DNA of 64,000 bases from contig NC_065921.1 in assembly GCF_024586455.1 (NCBI RefSeq), positions 74,047,865 through 74,111,864 of the forward strand, given 5' to 3'. Position 1 is the stretch's first letter. Each line of letters starts with the position of its first letter. Origin of the DNA: Bactrocera neohumeralis. Lineage: Eukaryota; Arthropoda; Insecta; Diptera; Tephritidae. Under the pieces are notes generated by a model. The model had not been told where the DNA came from and did no database searches. It saw nothing but the letters and a program-made list of their open reading frames with translations. The position numbers were made by a program, and so were the translations under genes. This document shows positions 10,272-23,000 of this stretch, one piece after another.

Positions 10272-10774
10272 AGCTTTTAAGAAGTTACATGGGTTTCCGG
10301 GTTTCAAAAAATCGATTTTTTTTATTGTTTTAACAAACTCTATAACACTTCTAGAATATTGTTCTAAATTTTCAAGTTGATGCGATTAATAGTTTCAGAG
10401 ATACAGCCCTGAGAACTTGTGAGCGCTACCTAGACTCGAAATTGTGTCTTTGACGACGGTTGGCAAGATTTCTCAAGAACTATTCAACCGATCTTCATGA
10501 AATCTTACACCCGTCTTTGAGATACAATTCTTAAAGACTTGGATGAAGAATTTTTTTTTTCGATAACAACTATTTGAAAAAAATTTCGCAAAATTTCCAT
10601 TGAAATTTTCTTTTTTTTGTAAAAATGTCGGGCAAAATCCAATTTTCAGTTTTTTCTGCTTCGTCCAAGTTCTAAGATAAGGTTTTAACTAAGACACGTA
10701 TTTTTCTTTACTTTAGATGATCCTGTAAGGTGTTATTCTGCCGACGCAGGAAACCCATGTAACCCCTTAAGCTT
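10272..10774. mobile_element. Palindromic MITE, GGGGTTACATGGGTTTCC termini (copy 1)
   Basis: Left end TAAGAAGTTACATGGGTTTCC and right end GGAAACCCATGTAACCCCTTA are inverted copies. The interior contains TTTCAAAAAATCGATTTTT and no coding capacity. Copies of the same interior begin at about 16,669 and 43,490. Confidence 0.75.
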
Positions 10775-10780
10775 TAAAGT

Positions 10781-11690
10781 ATTTTTTAAAGCTTCGAGCT
10801 TTTAAAAACACAAAAAACTGTTATTTTCATTATTACAAAAATCACGAAAAACCTAAAATATGTTGACTCACACTTCCAACTAACCAGCTGTGATCTTTGT
10901 AAAGGCACTTCTACCGCATGGTCTTTAATCGTGCATAACTCTCGTCCCATACTTCATATTTTCCCATTAAAAAGTTTACAGTGAAAACTCGCAATACCGT
11001 TATTTTGTTTTCAATTTCACCAATTTATCTTTTATATGTATATTCTTTATTCTCATATATGCAATAATAATATCAACTGAACAAGTATAATTTTACAATA
11101 CTAAAGTATTTATAAATGTATGCGTGAGTACTTGTCATTCAGCGAAAAATTTACAATTTCATATAATTTACTATAGTACTTGACGCCCAGTTGTATTTTG
11201 TCTTTATTTATATATGTATATATAATACATGTATGTATGTATTTTGTTTGTTTGCTATTATTTTTTATCAGTATTGTTTTTAAATAGTCACTTTTTGGGA
11301 ATTTCGTAGTGGGTATTAGTTCTTGTTTAGTTTTGGCTGTACTTTTTTCGCATTAAATTTTCTTTTATAAATATATGTATGTATGTATATTTGATCTAAT
11401 GTTGGAACGCACATCTACTACAAGTAAATACAAGAAACTACAGTTGTATGTACACATACTTATCTAAGTAAGTATGTACATATGTATATATGTATATGTA
11501 TAATTTAAACTACGTTTAGTGTGAAATTATTGCTTTAAATGTGTTTTGACAAAATATAAATAAAATACGAAGGAAACGAAGCATTACGATGTTGAGAAAT
11601 AGGTTCAAGGATTTCATTCCTAAAATAAAATAGAATAGATACGTTTAGAGGATATTTTTGTTTTCAAATAATTAATCAATATCATGCCAA
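10781..11690. other. AT-rich intergenic DNA with TATGTA microsatellites
   Basis: Several short (ATGT/ATAC)n tracts near 11,210-11,240, 11,370 and 11,470 are present. No gene is supported. Confidence 0.4.
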
Positions 11691-11699
11691 GAAACTGAA

Positions 11700-13085
11700 A
11701 ATTAAAAACGATCATAAAATAAAAAGCTTTCACGACTTTGCTTAGTCAAAGCTTTCATAGGCGAATTTTAAAAAGCTTTCCGAATATATCGAAAAAAGTT
11801 ACCAACTTAATGTGTCTTTACAGCTTAGTTTCGAGACATGCGAAAGCTTTCATTTTTATCTCTCTTCTAAGCTTTTTAAAGCGTTTTAAAAATTTTGCCA
11901 TGATAAAGGAAGATTTACAGCTTCAACTTACGAAAGCTTTCATTCTTATCTCTTTCGTCAGCTATTCAAAGCGTTCTCAAATTTTTACCAGGAAATACGT
12001 GAAGTTTTACAGCTTGTTTTTGCTACTATCAAAATTCTTATAACTCTTGTAAGCTTTTTAAAACTTTTCAAAACTTTTGCCATAAAATAATTAAGTTTTA
12101 CAGCTTATTTTCGAGGCTAGCGAGAGCTTTTATTCTAATATCTCTTATAAGCTTTTTAAAGCTTTTCAAAACTTTTGCCATCAGATATGTGAAGATTTAA
12201 TGGAATACTGAATTTGCTTAGTAACAGCTTACATAAACCATTCTTATAAAAACAAAAGAATATATCGGAAAAAGTTGTCAGCCTTTTCTTCTAGGCTAAT
12301 GAAAGCTTTAATTTTTATATCTTTTCTAACTTTTGCTACAAGAAGTCATAAATTTCAATGGAATACTTTATTTGACTTCAAAAGTTTTTTTCCTTTCTTT
12401 GTTTACTACTCATTTGACCCATAAGCAATAAATAATAAGCTTTTGCGACCTGGCCTAGTGAAAGTTTTAATAAACAATCGTTAAAAAAGACTCACCGAGT
12501 GTAGTGGAAAAAATTATGAACTTAATATGCCTTTACAGCTTTTTCTCATAGTTAGTGAAAGCTTTCATTTTTGTATCTCTTGTAAGCTTTTTAAAGCGCT
12601 TCATAACTTCTGCAAAAAAGTGTGTAATTTCAATACAATGATAATTTTTCTTCATTTGCTTATTCTTTCTTACTTATTCGAAATTACTCGTTTGACCTAT
12701 AAATAAATGAGTAATAAGCTGAGTGAAAGCTTTCATAAAGCTATGTTTAAAAAAATTACCGAATTTATTGTATAAAATTGTCAACTTAATGTGCCTTTAC
12801 AGCTTTTTCTCTTAGTTAGTGAAAGCTTTCATTTTTGTATCTCTTATAAGCTTTTTAAAGCGTTTTAAAAATGTTTGCCATACAAAACTTGAAATTTTAA
12901 TGTAATAAACAAAAACAAAATTAATCAAATAAATAAATAATAAGCTTTCACGACTTTAGCTTAGTGAAAGCTTTCACAAACAAACGTTAAAAAACCCTAC
13001 AGAAAATATCAGAAAAAGTTATCAACTCATTACGCCTTTACAGCTTTTTCTGTAGCCTTGAGCGAGTTGGATTTAGTCATCTGAA
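11700..13085. repeat. Complex array of AAGCTTTC / AAGCTTTTTAAAG repeats
   Basis: The block CTCTTNTAAGCTTTTTAAAGCGTTTT recurs near 11,869, 11,960, 12,049, 12,148, 12,582 and 12,847. It is paired with GTGAAAGCTTTCAT and with CCTTTACAGCTT. Spacing is roughly 90-100 bp in the left part and larger in the right part, suggesting a higher-order arrangement that has decayed. The short open frame at 11,738 lies inside the array and is not a gene. Confidence 0.7.
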
Positions 13086-13089
13086 AACT

Positions 13090-13720
13090 CGTACAATCCT
13101 AAGAGTTTTCATGCTTAAGCTGCTTGGCGAAATACTGAGTGGTATAAACGAGTAAAGCTTCCTGTTAAAATTGTATTTTTAATTTTGACTAAACTTGAAT
13201 TAGTAGCTATGCACTCTTCTTTATAAGCTAACACATTTGTTACTTACTTAGTGACAACAACAAGATCTCAAAAATAAACTGTGAAAGCTCACATTTCAAT
13301 TACTAAAAAATCTTGCTTTTATGTGTGTATGTAGTTATTATAACATTAATATTTGTATGAAGTTCTTATTTTCGTATGATAAACAATTATATATGTACAT
13401 ACTATACATATCTCGGTTTGTTTACGTTAATTGTCAAGCAATTCCTGGAAGATACTATGTTGTCAATAACGCAATAAACAGCAGAGTACACAAATATAAT
13501 AATTTGTGTAGTAAAAGTTATCATCGTTGTCATTTTTAATCTTTATCAAATAACGGAAACTTCTAAAATGAACGGCACATGCCAGAAATATGCTGTAATG
13601 ATGAAAATTATGAAGAATTTAAGAATTTGCTAGCCCTCTATGAAAAGCTTTTGGATGCAGCATCTTGGCTAGTGGTAATACAAATCAACAACCAAATCAA
13701 CAAATCAATTGTATATCAAA
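13090..13720. other. AT-rich intergenic DNA
   Basis: Only short chance open frames are present, with no domain or codon signal. Confidence 0.4.
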
Positions 13721-13722
13721 AA

Positions 13723-14168
13723 GTAAGTGTTGTGATTATATACCAATTAGTTAGTGGTTATATGCCAATTATTTAGTGGTTATATACCAAGTAGTTAATG
13801 GTTATGTACCAATTAGTTAGTGGTTATATACCAATTTGTTAGTGGTTATATACCAACTAGTTAATGGTTATATACCAATTAATGGTTAGTGGTTATATAC
13901 CAATTTGTTTGCGGTTATATACCGATTTGTTTGCGGTTATATACTAACTTGTTAGTGGTTATATACAGATTTGTTAGTGGTTATATACCAATTTGTTAGC
14001 GGTTATATACCAATTTGTTAGCGGTTATATACCAATTTGTTAGTGGTTATATACCAATTTGTTAGTGGTTATATACCAATTAGTTAGTGGTTATATACCA
14101 ATTTGTTAGTGGTTATATACCTATTATTTAATGGTTATATACCAATTAGTTAATGGTTATATACCTTC
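13723..14168. repeat. 22-bp minisatellite
   Basis: About 20 tandem copies of TTAGTGGTTATATACCAATTTG or close variants (TTAATGG, AATTAG). Each contains the near-palindrome GGTTATATACC. A 22-bp period keeps no reading frame, so it is non-coding. Unit divergence is low, mainly T/A or A/G at three positions. Confidence 0.9.
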
Positions 14169-14169
14169 A

Positions 14170-15540
14170 AAACTTTTATTGTTTAAAAAAAAATAAATTC
14201 GTACAAAAACTAAGAAAATGGAATATACTGTATGGCATAAGCATATCTCCAAAACAAAAGAATTTTGTAAGTAAGGGGTTATATTTTATTTTAGGATATG
14301 GTTGAGTTTTAACTCATAATAAACCTTTGGTGTACCTATGGGTTACGGAAGTCTAGTCAAAGTTATACCTTTCTTAGAGCTCTAGACTGGCCTAATCACT
14401 TAAAATCGTAAAGCTTTAAGCTAATGTATATTCATACACACTTGAAAAATAAATGTGTTTGTTTAAGAAATATATACAGAATGAATTATAAATGGATTAA
14501 AATTCGATATGCTTTTAAACAAAATATATATATTTTTTAAATACAGTTAATATAATTAAAATAAATAATATTGAATTAAAATAAATAATATTAAATTAAA
14601 ATAAATAATATAAAAGCTAAACTAAAATTTATATAATATTTGCGACCTTAAACATTTAAAAAAAAAAAACAAAATCGAAACAACTTATGCACCTCAGCAA
14701 AGCAGCATTCCTCCAACGCAAGAAACGCATCAAAATGTTAATGACATTCAAATATAAATTTAAGTAAACTCGCAACAGCCCTTGCCTTAAAAAAAAAACA
14801 TATTTTTGAAGACAACGTAAGTTACGCTATGTTTATATATAGCTCCTTAGTTCTTCAAAACACATATGAAAATATTAATTAATTTAACACTTAAATGCGC
14901 TTTTTGTTTAAATAATTATTAAAATTAGTTACTAATATAAATTTTCATTAAGTTAACAACAAATTATGCAAAAATATAATATTGATAAATTTGATTTTTT
15001 TATGAAGTGTGTTTTAGTGATCATTTACATTTCAAAGCTATTGTATGTACATACATAAATACTCACATAAAGATGTATATATGTATGTATGAACTATATA
15101 TAAATGTGTATATAATGACTTACATTTTTTGTTTTTCGTTTTGTTTTGTTTTTGTATAGAAAGATATACGACATATGTATGTATTCATGATATTAGTTGT
15201 GAATTTTCAATTCTTATTTTGTAAATCTACATATCGCTTGCTCACTAAAAGAGTGTCACAACTCAAAACGTTCAAATAGCTTAATAGCTATCTTCGATTC
15301 ACCACTACTCGGTATGCTAACTTTGCGCGTTGCGCTTTGGACGAAAAAATTACATAAGTGTGAAAACCCTCAATCAATTGCTGTAACGTTGCCATGACTC
15401 GAATGTCAAATTGCTGTCAAAAGTGACAAGACAAAATTTGTTATTTAATAAAAAATATTTACGATATTTAATAAAATTAAGATCTGAGTTAAAAAACAAT
15501 TACTGTATCAATTGTTTTAAGAATTTAAGAACATATTTAT
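14170..15540. other. AT-rich intergenic DNA
   Basis: A short triplet of AATTAAAATAAATAATATT units lies at 14,550-14,610; otherwise no gene or element was recognised. Confidence 0.4.
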
Positions 15541-15546
15541 ATGTAA

Positions 15547-16210
15547 CTTAAGGGGGTATTCTAGACTAGAAATAAGAAATTTTTTTTAAATTTATATTTT
15601 AAAAGTTTAGCTCGACCGAAGCTGAAACTTTAAACGCGTTTTCACTAAATGTCTTTCTCAAAACAATACACACTATTTATCGGTTCCTAAGTCTTCTTTA
15701 TTAACTTGTCTATGTCTTGAACTATACACATCCGCTAGTTAAAATTTTTACTATTTTTAAAAAATAAGTGATACAAACAAAATTTTCGCCATTCAATATT
15801 AAAATTCGAATTAATTTTGAAGACAGATACTTTTGACCCGGCATCCAAACTGATTCGACTTTTTTCTCCTCACTGCCTTTTCCAAAAAGAATACCCACTA
15901 TTTCTCAGGTCTTTAAGTCTTCTTTATAGACTTGTCTATGGCTGTAACTATCCATATCTCCAAATTTAAACTTTTACCATTTTTAAAATTTCGAAAGAAA
16001 CAAAATAAGTAGTACAATACTCTGGTATAATACTTTTCCATAGAACCAGACAGTGGAACATTATTTCAGATTATTCATTTTTATTGATTTCAGATTGCAA
16101 GGAAGCTTGAAATTATAGGTATGGTGGGATCAATAAATTTAAAAGTTTTCTCAGAAAAAATTCAGAAAAATTCGCTTTTACGGTCTTCTAACTGGCTATA
16201 ACCCCTTAAG
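15547..16210. mobile_element. MITE-like element with CTTAAGGGG termini
   Basis: Starts CTTAAGGGGGTATTCTAGAC and ends GGCTATAACCCCTTAAG, an imperfect inverted pair. The interior is AT-rich without coding potential. Boundaries are approximate. Confidence 0.5.
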
Positions 16211-16663
16211 TGACTATAGAGCTGAACTCGAGCTATGTATATTACTCGGCACAACTTGAGCTTTAAGGACGACATGCCAGAAATATTATAGAATTAAATA
16301 AGGACATAAAAAACGAGTTTTTGAAGCCGTGAAACCCATTAACTGATTGAACTGAGCGGTTACTTTTTAGAAAGATGGAACTAAGATACTGTTTGAGATA
16401 TCGATTTAAAATAATGATGTGTTATTTTGAGTATTATAATGTATTGAAATGTGAAAACAATAATATTTTTTCACATTAGGTGTGCCCCTTAAGTTGAATA
16501 ATATGCTATATAAATTGAAAATCGATTATTTTTTCACACTAGGTCTGCCTCTTAAATTAAAAAATATATATTTTATAGAAGTTGATATTCTGCGGAAAAA
16601 TGTGGCACTAAAATGTCATTTGACCAAATAAATCTTTTCGATTTTAGTGTAATTCTGACAGGC

Positions 16664-17135
16664 TTTTTAAGGGGTTACATTGGTTTACGGGTTTCAAAAA
16701 ATCGATTTTTTTTACGGTATTGTTAAACCCTACAATACCTCTAGAATATTGTTCTAAATTTTCATGTTGGCCCCTTTAATAGTTTCGGAGATACAACCTT
16801 GAAAACTGGTGCGCTCGAGCCTAGCTGGGCTAGGTTCCCCATCTTTAAACATGTTTTTCTCGAAACTGTGTTTTTGAAGTTGCTTGGCAAGATTTCTCAA
16901 GAACTACTTAACGGATCTTCATAAAATTTTACACAGTTCTTTGAGATACAAATCTTCAAAACGTGGTTGAAGAACTTTTTTTCTTTTTTGTAACTATTCA
17001 AAAAAAAAATCGCGAAATTTTCAATTTTTTTTTTGTAAAAATATCTGCCAAAAACCCAAGTTTCAGTTTTTCCCTTCGTCCAAGTTCTAAGTTAAGGTTT
17101 TAAATAAAGCACGCATTTTTTTTTTTGCTAAGGCA
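16664..17135. mobile_element. Palindromic MITE (copy 2), right end lost
   Basis: TTAAGGGGTTACATTGGTTTACGGGTTTC, AAAAAATCGATTTTTTTTAC, and later TTTCTCAAGAACTA and GTCCAAGTTCTAAG, match copy 1 in order. No matching right terminus was found. Confidence 0.65.
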
Positions 17136-17139
17136 TATT

Positions 17140-18250
17140 TTTTGCCCAAAAATTTCAGTTTTAAATTTTTTTTTATAAACTATTAACAATTGTTTTTAAC
17201 AATAAAAAATTCTAATAAAATATTTAATTTTTATATAGGAAAATAATTGATGAAAAAATGTTATTTTTTACACGAGGAAACGATGTTAAGGTGTTAGCTG
17301 GTAGTTTGGTCGATACGCTACTTGCCAACGTTTGGCGAGTCGAAAACAGCTACAGAGTGGAAAGTAAAGTAAATAATCCAGCATAACTAGTATTTAAAAT
17401 GTACCGTTCTGATATTTTTTCCGCAGTGCAACCTGTTTATAGTTTTATCTAACCATACTTAAATGAAATTTGTGGTTTTTTGAGTTATGCCACTCTTCTA
17501 GTCAACAAGCAATACGTTTTATATGTAAATATGTCAACGTTTACGAGGTTTGCCTCACATTATATACTATTTCTTATATTTTGTATACATAAAGGTCGTG
17601 TACATAGTTAATGTCTCAGTATAAATACTTTGTTTATATGCAAAGCTTACATATGTTAATCAGCCAGGGGTAGCTAACAATTTGTCGCTGCAAAAATATG
17701 TGTCTGTATGTACGAGTCGGTGATTGGTTTTAATAAGTGTACTTTTATGCTACGTTTTTATAACTTTTTTTAACAAATTTTATTTTTTCTTTCTCTTCAT
17801 TAAAACAATTCTTTGATTTTTGTTGTTGTTTGAGTTTTGTTTTTGCACTTATGCGAACATTGCTAAAGTTGAAGCCAAAGCATTTTACAACTTTTTTTAT
17901 TTTTTTTTTTGTTTTTGCAAATATATTTATATTATGTTCTCTTGTTTTAATATTTTTACGCGCTACGTACAACGATGCACAGCAATTTTAATATTTAAAT
18001 GCGACACAAAATTCACTTATAAAATTTACGTAATTACAGTTACATAATTACTAACAAGTTTTTCGTTATTTTTTCAATCTTTGTCATTTACTTGATTTAT
18101 TTGTATTTTTTGTTTAGCAAATATGGTACGTACATCCATAGTCGAAAAGGTTTTTATAGAACAATAGCAGTAGCCACTCGTTTATGTGAACTAATTTCGA
18201 TGAATAATGCGCGCGGTTAAAGTTAAAGGTAATGTGATTAAGTGCGAAAC
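17140..18250. other. Intergenic DNA downstream of Synaptogyrin
   Basis: No gene is supported; the overlapping open frames at 17,745-18,047 are T-rich or A-rich mirror frames with no recognisable protein. Confidence 0.4.
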
Positions 18251-19310
18251 AATTGAGAATTAATTTTTTTCATATTTTTTATTGAATGCTAAAAATATTT
18301 CAGTTCAAAAAAAATATATATTTTTTAATACAAAAAAATTTTTAAATTAATTTAAAAAAATTTAAAATTAATTTTTTTTTAATTGAAAAATTTTATTTAT
18401 TTTTTGATTAAAATTTTTTTTGTAACTTTGTTTAATTAAAAAATATATGTATATTATTAAATTTTTTTTATTTTTTTTTTATTAAAAAAAAATTTTATTA
18501 AAAATTAAAAAAAAATTAATTTAAATAAAAATAAAAAAAATTTAATTTAAATAAAAATTAAAAACAAATATATATATGTACATATAAATTTTTTAATACA
18601 AAAAAAGTTTTAAATTAATTTAAAATAAAATTATAATTTTGAATGGAAAATAAATTTAAAGCTTAAGAAAAATATATGTTTATGTTTACATTAAATTTTT
18701 TCATTTTTGTTTTTAATTCAAAAAAGTTTAATTAAAAAATATATGTATATTATTAAAAATATTTAGTAAAAATTAAAAAATAATATATATACATATAACA
18801 TGTACATATGTATATAATAAAATAATATATATTTTTTTAATTTTTTATTATTAAAAAAAATTTAATTTAAAAAAAAAAAAATTTTTAATGTATATATATT
18901 TTTTTAATACAATATACAATATATATGTATTTTTTTTATTTTTTATTTAAATAAAATTTTTTTTAAATCAAAAATATGTAATAAAAAAAATTAATAACAT
19001 ATATTTTTTAATTAAATTTTTTTTTAATAAAAATGAATAAAAAATATAAAATATTTTAATTAAAAAATATATACATGCATATTTTTTTAAGTTTTAAATT
19101 TTTGTTTTAATTCTGAATTTAAAAAAATATATTTTTATACGACTCAAATATTTTTAGGATTCAATAAAAAATATTAATCTTTTTTTTATTTATTTTTTTT
19201 TTGTTGAATTTAATATATAATTAGCTAGATATCAACCTAAAAAATTTTTTTTATTTTTGCCAAAAATTTTTTAATAAAAAAAAATAAAAATAATGCAAAG
19301 TCAATAAAAG
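18250..19310. repeat. Extreme A/T low-complexity block
   Basis: About 1 kb consists almost only of A and T in poly(A), poly(T) and AATTTAAA-like runs with interspersed ATATATGTATAT. It is a likely MAR-like or poorly mappable region. Confidence 0.8.
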
Positions 19311-19319
19311 TAGCTTCCA

Positions 19320-19969
19320 CCTATGCATAGTTCAAACAATCAAGTAGTTACTGTAGTGCCATTTTATAATACACAAACGCTTTTAAGTTCATGGTCCACA
19401 ATTCAATAAGTACCTCAGACTTACACATTATTTTGAGAGCTCAGCACCAACAGGCTTCCTTTCGAAAACGAGTAACGTCAAGAATCCTTAACAAAGCTCC
19501 GCTAACCTCAAAATAGCACTTCTCATGCAACAAATTATTGAAATTTGCTGAGATACCAATGAAGCTTGCGGCCTAATTTCATCTCTGAATGTGCGTTGTT
19601 TGGGTGATGGGCAGAGCTTTACAGCTTTTACAACTTTACAGCTTTTTCGTGGCTTTTGTGAGTAACTGTCCTTTGTCTTTCGTTTAGCAAATATTTTTTA
19701 TATTTTTTTTTTATTTTATTTATATTTATTTTACGTTACTATTTCATTATGTATTTATGTATTCATGTCTGTATATGTTTACTATCGGTGTTTGCGGTTC
19801 ATTTATTTATTTAAAAATTAACTTGTTTTTGTTCTGCTAAATCTGTACAGCGCAAAGCATACTTAACTCACAAATGCCCAATTGCATGAGCTTTAATGGC
19901 GCTCACACGTTATTATATCTTAGCCTATTATAATGCTAATGTTGTACACGTAGTATTAGCTCGCTGACT
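19320..19969 (-). other. Probable 3' UTR / 3' flank of Synaptogyrin
   Basis: Less AT-biased sequence directly after the Synaptogyrin stop on the minus strand. TTTATTTATTTA near 19,803 gives overlapping AATAAA on the minus strand, a possible poly(A) site. Confidence 0.4.
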
Positions 19970-20013
19970 TTAATAGGTGGGCTGTTGGTATTCCATGCCT
20001 TGCTGCTCCATAC
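19970..20013 (-). CDS. Syngr: Synaptogyrin exon 5 (C-terminus)
   Basis: Acceptor ATAAAATAG precedes GTATGGAGCAGCAAGG. The exon encodes GMEQQGMEYQQPTY and a TAA stop at 19970-19972; the Gly codon is split with exon 4. Confidence 0.9.
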
Positions 20014-23000
20014 CTATTTTATAAAAACAAAAAACCAGAATTGATATGAATCAAAATAGGTGCAACAAATGGATGGTCCAATAAATATTTAGCCGACAAA
20101 ATAAAAATTTGGAATAATTTAGTTTTATTGCTCAGCGCGGTCTCCTTGTAGCTCAATACATTTAATCAAAGGTGGATCTGGTTGTGAACAAGGACAAGGC
20201 GAAATATCTTCTGTCATCAAAAAAACATTCATCGCACTCCCGACTTGGCCTGCACGTCACTGTTGACAGCCATAACTTTGAAGTCGTAGATAATTTCGTC
20301 TATCTTGGAACCAGCATCAACACCAACAACAATATCAGCCTTGACAACCAAGGCAGAATCAGTCTTGCCACCAAGTGCTACTTTAGACTGAGTAGGAAAT
20401 TGAAAAGAAAAGTCCCCTCCTGACGAATAAAGATCAAACTCTACAAGTCACTCATCATTCCCGTCCTGCCTTATGGTTCGGAGGCACGGATAATAACATT
20501 ACCTGAGGAGTCGACCTTAGAAAGGTTAGAGAGACAAGTTTTCCGGAAGATTTATGGTTCTTGCGCATTGGCAACGACAAGTACCGCAGTTGATGGAACG
20601 ATGAGCTGTACGAGATATACATAGTTCAGCAAATCAAGAGGCCACTGATGCGCTGTCTAGGTCATCTTGTCCGGATGGAAGAGAACACTCCAATTTTGAA
20701 ATTTTTCGATTCAGTAGGACCTGGCTGCAGTTGGTATCTCGAATTTTGCAGTACTCGAAGCAGTACTATATTGTTCACTAAGTAACTTCGTGTTTTTTTA
20801 GTGCACTTTAAACACGATTTTTTATTCTTTAAGACATTTTTTAAAATTAATTATTCTCCATTTGGGTCCCATATCTTTTGTCATCTTTCGAGCAAGATAT
20901 TAATTCCACGCTCATAAAATGTTTGATCTCTGCAGGTAAAAATCTGGTCCAAGTGGTTATTGACGTCTTGATTTGAGGTAAAGGTCCTTCTATCAAAAAA
21001 TTTTGCAGAAGCCGGAACAAGTAATAGTCCGAAGGTACCAAGTCTGAAGAATAGGTGCTTCACTCAATTTGTCCAGCTGATCACAATACCCTTCAGAATT
21101 GATCGTGGTATTGTCGGACAACAAATAGACAACATAACCTTTGTTTGGTGACTATCGGTCTTCGGAGTGGTTTGAGCTGATTCATCCTTGCACTTGAGTC
21201 CTTCCAAGATGTGCTGCACCCTCAAGATCGAAATTGCCGGCACGAAATTTTGCAAAGCAATTTTGGTATAGACATTCGGTCTGGCTTTCACTTTATAGAC
21301 CGATAGGCCAATCGTCGCTTTCTTTGGAGCGGAGCTATTTTTATTTTCTTTTTTGTCCACAGTCCTCAGTTGAGATGTCTCAGTTTCAAGATTCGACCGA
21401 TACGTCAATCTTCAACTTTTTCGGAGTGGAGCAGTTTTTTTTTTGTTTCTCGTTTGTGCCAGTGAGACAGCGTCAAGCACTACTATCAAGTGATCTCACG
21501 GTTTCAATTGTTATCCTCAGTTAAGATGTCTCAGCTATTTCGCAAACCTTAAATCGGTGGTCTTCTATTATGAGATGATGGACTAGCGTCTACGAGAATG
21601 TAACATACGATAGTAACTTTCGAGTTGTGAGCCTAAATATTTATTGAACCACCATCGTTTATATGTATACAAGTATAATTATATCCTACCTTGTTGTTGT
21701 TGGCCACTAAACGGTGACGTGCTGTATTGATCATTGTCGTTGTCCATGGAGTAGCTTGTGTATGCTTGCTGATGCACAACGTTCGCTGGATCCGTTTCAA
21801 AGGCGGATGTGAATTCATCACCGGCGCCGATCAGGAAACGTTTGTAGGCGAGAAAAGCGCAAAGTGCCTAAATGAAGAACAGTATTATACTATGTATATT
21901 TGTAAATAACTTCAATGTACGATAACATAGATAAATAAAAGAGTATGAAGTAACAAACTGACATTTACTAAGCTCGGAAGCTTGGTAAGATAAGAAAATA
22001 TTCTAATATAGAAGCTAGCTACAAACTACCAATGACAGCAGCTATTTCAGATCAAGGTTATGGGACTAACAGACCGATATCGAGACAAACTTATTTCTTG
22101 TATGTAAGTCAAAATTCGATCCTGTGACAAAAGCCAGTAAGGATTGCACTTGACCAACTAAGAACGTCGGTATATTGTGATACCGAAATACTCCTAAGTA
22201 TCGATCGTAAAGATCTCTTTCAATCGACAAAGGGCTTTGAGTCTGTCACAATTTTGTTGAGGCGGCTATATCAATTTCATTTAATTCGCCAAGTTCGCCG
22301 AAGGTATAATTGGCGAAATGTATCAATCTCAGTCTTTCAAAAGGTTAATTGTGGAGAAGAAAGTGCTTTTCTCCAACACAATCCTTTAACAATTTGGTTC
22401 CGACAAGATATTTAACTTTATTGCACGTATTTTCATTGGACAATGTCCGCTAAGAACTCCTGCATTGCGGCAAGATGAACTTTGCTAAGAGCATGTAGTT
22501 CAGTGGATCTCCTGCATTCTACTTTAGGCTAAAAATATATGTATTGTGGCCATACAGAAGCTGGTTGTTAAACAACGCTTGAAAGCAAGAGGACATCGGA
22601 GACTCAGCTCGTTTCCAATGCCATGTAATCGGGACAAGGCTCACTTTCGAGCTCACCGGCTTTGCAGTGACCAGCAATTCCATTATGATCAGGCACCCAA
22701 AAGAGTCTGATTATGATTTAGCTTAAAACTATCGATTGTAAGGACAGATACTGTAGTACTGCCGCTCTCCTGTCGGAGTGAATTCTCAATACTCTGAAAG
22801 AGGCTGTTCTCGGATCAATATATCTTCTGCTACCTTTATGGCCAGCAGTTGTGCGTTCAAAACACTGCAATGATTCGTTAGTCTCAAACTAAACTAGCTT
22901 CACGTCAATAAGAGGCGCTCACGGATTTGTCGAATCTCGAAAGGAAGGTTAAAGTTAGAATTTTCTTTAGCCTAAAACTAAACTTGACGTATAGCTTCTT

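Noticed and set aside
13321..13539. 72-codon frame MCVCSYYNINIC
   Set aside because: AT-rich chance frame between two repeat arrays; no domain or splice support.
13723..14168. Regular short repeats suggesting a CRISPR-like array
   Set aside because: Units are head-to-tail with no unique spacers; this is a eukaryotic minisatellite.
17745..18047. Mirror open frames of 75 codons on both strands
   Set aside because: A- and T-rich composition yields Lys/Asn or Phe/Tyr strings; no homology, splice or start context.
21234..21524. 96-codon plus-strand frame
   Set aside because: Antisense of a mariner fragment; no start context or homology.
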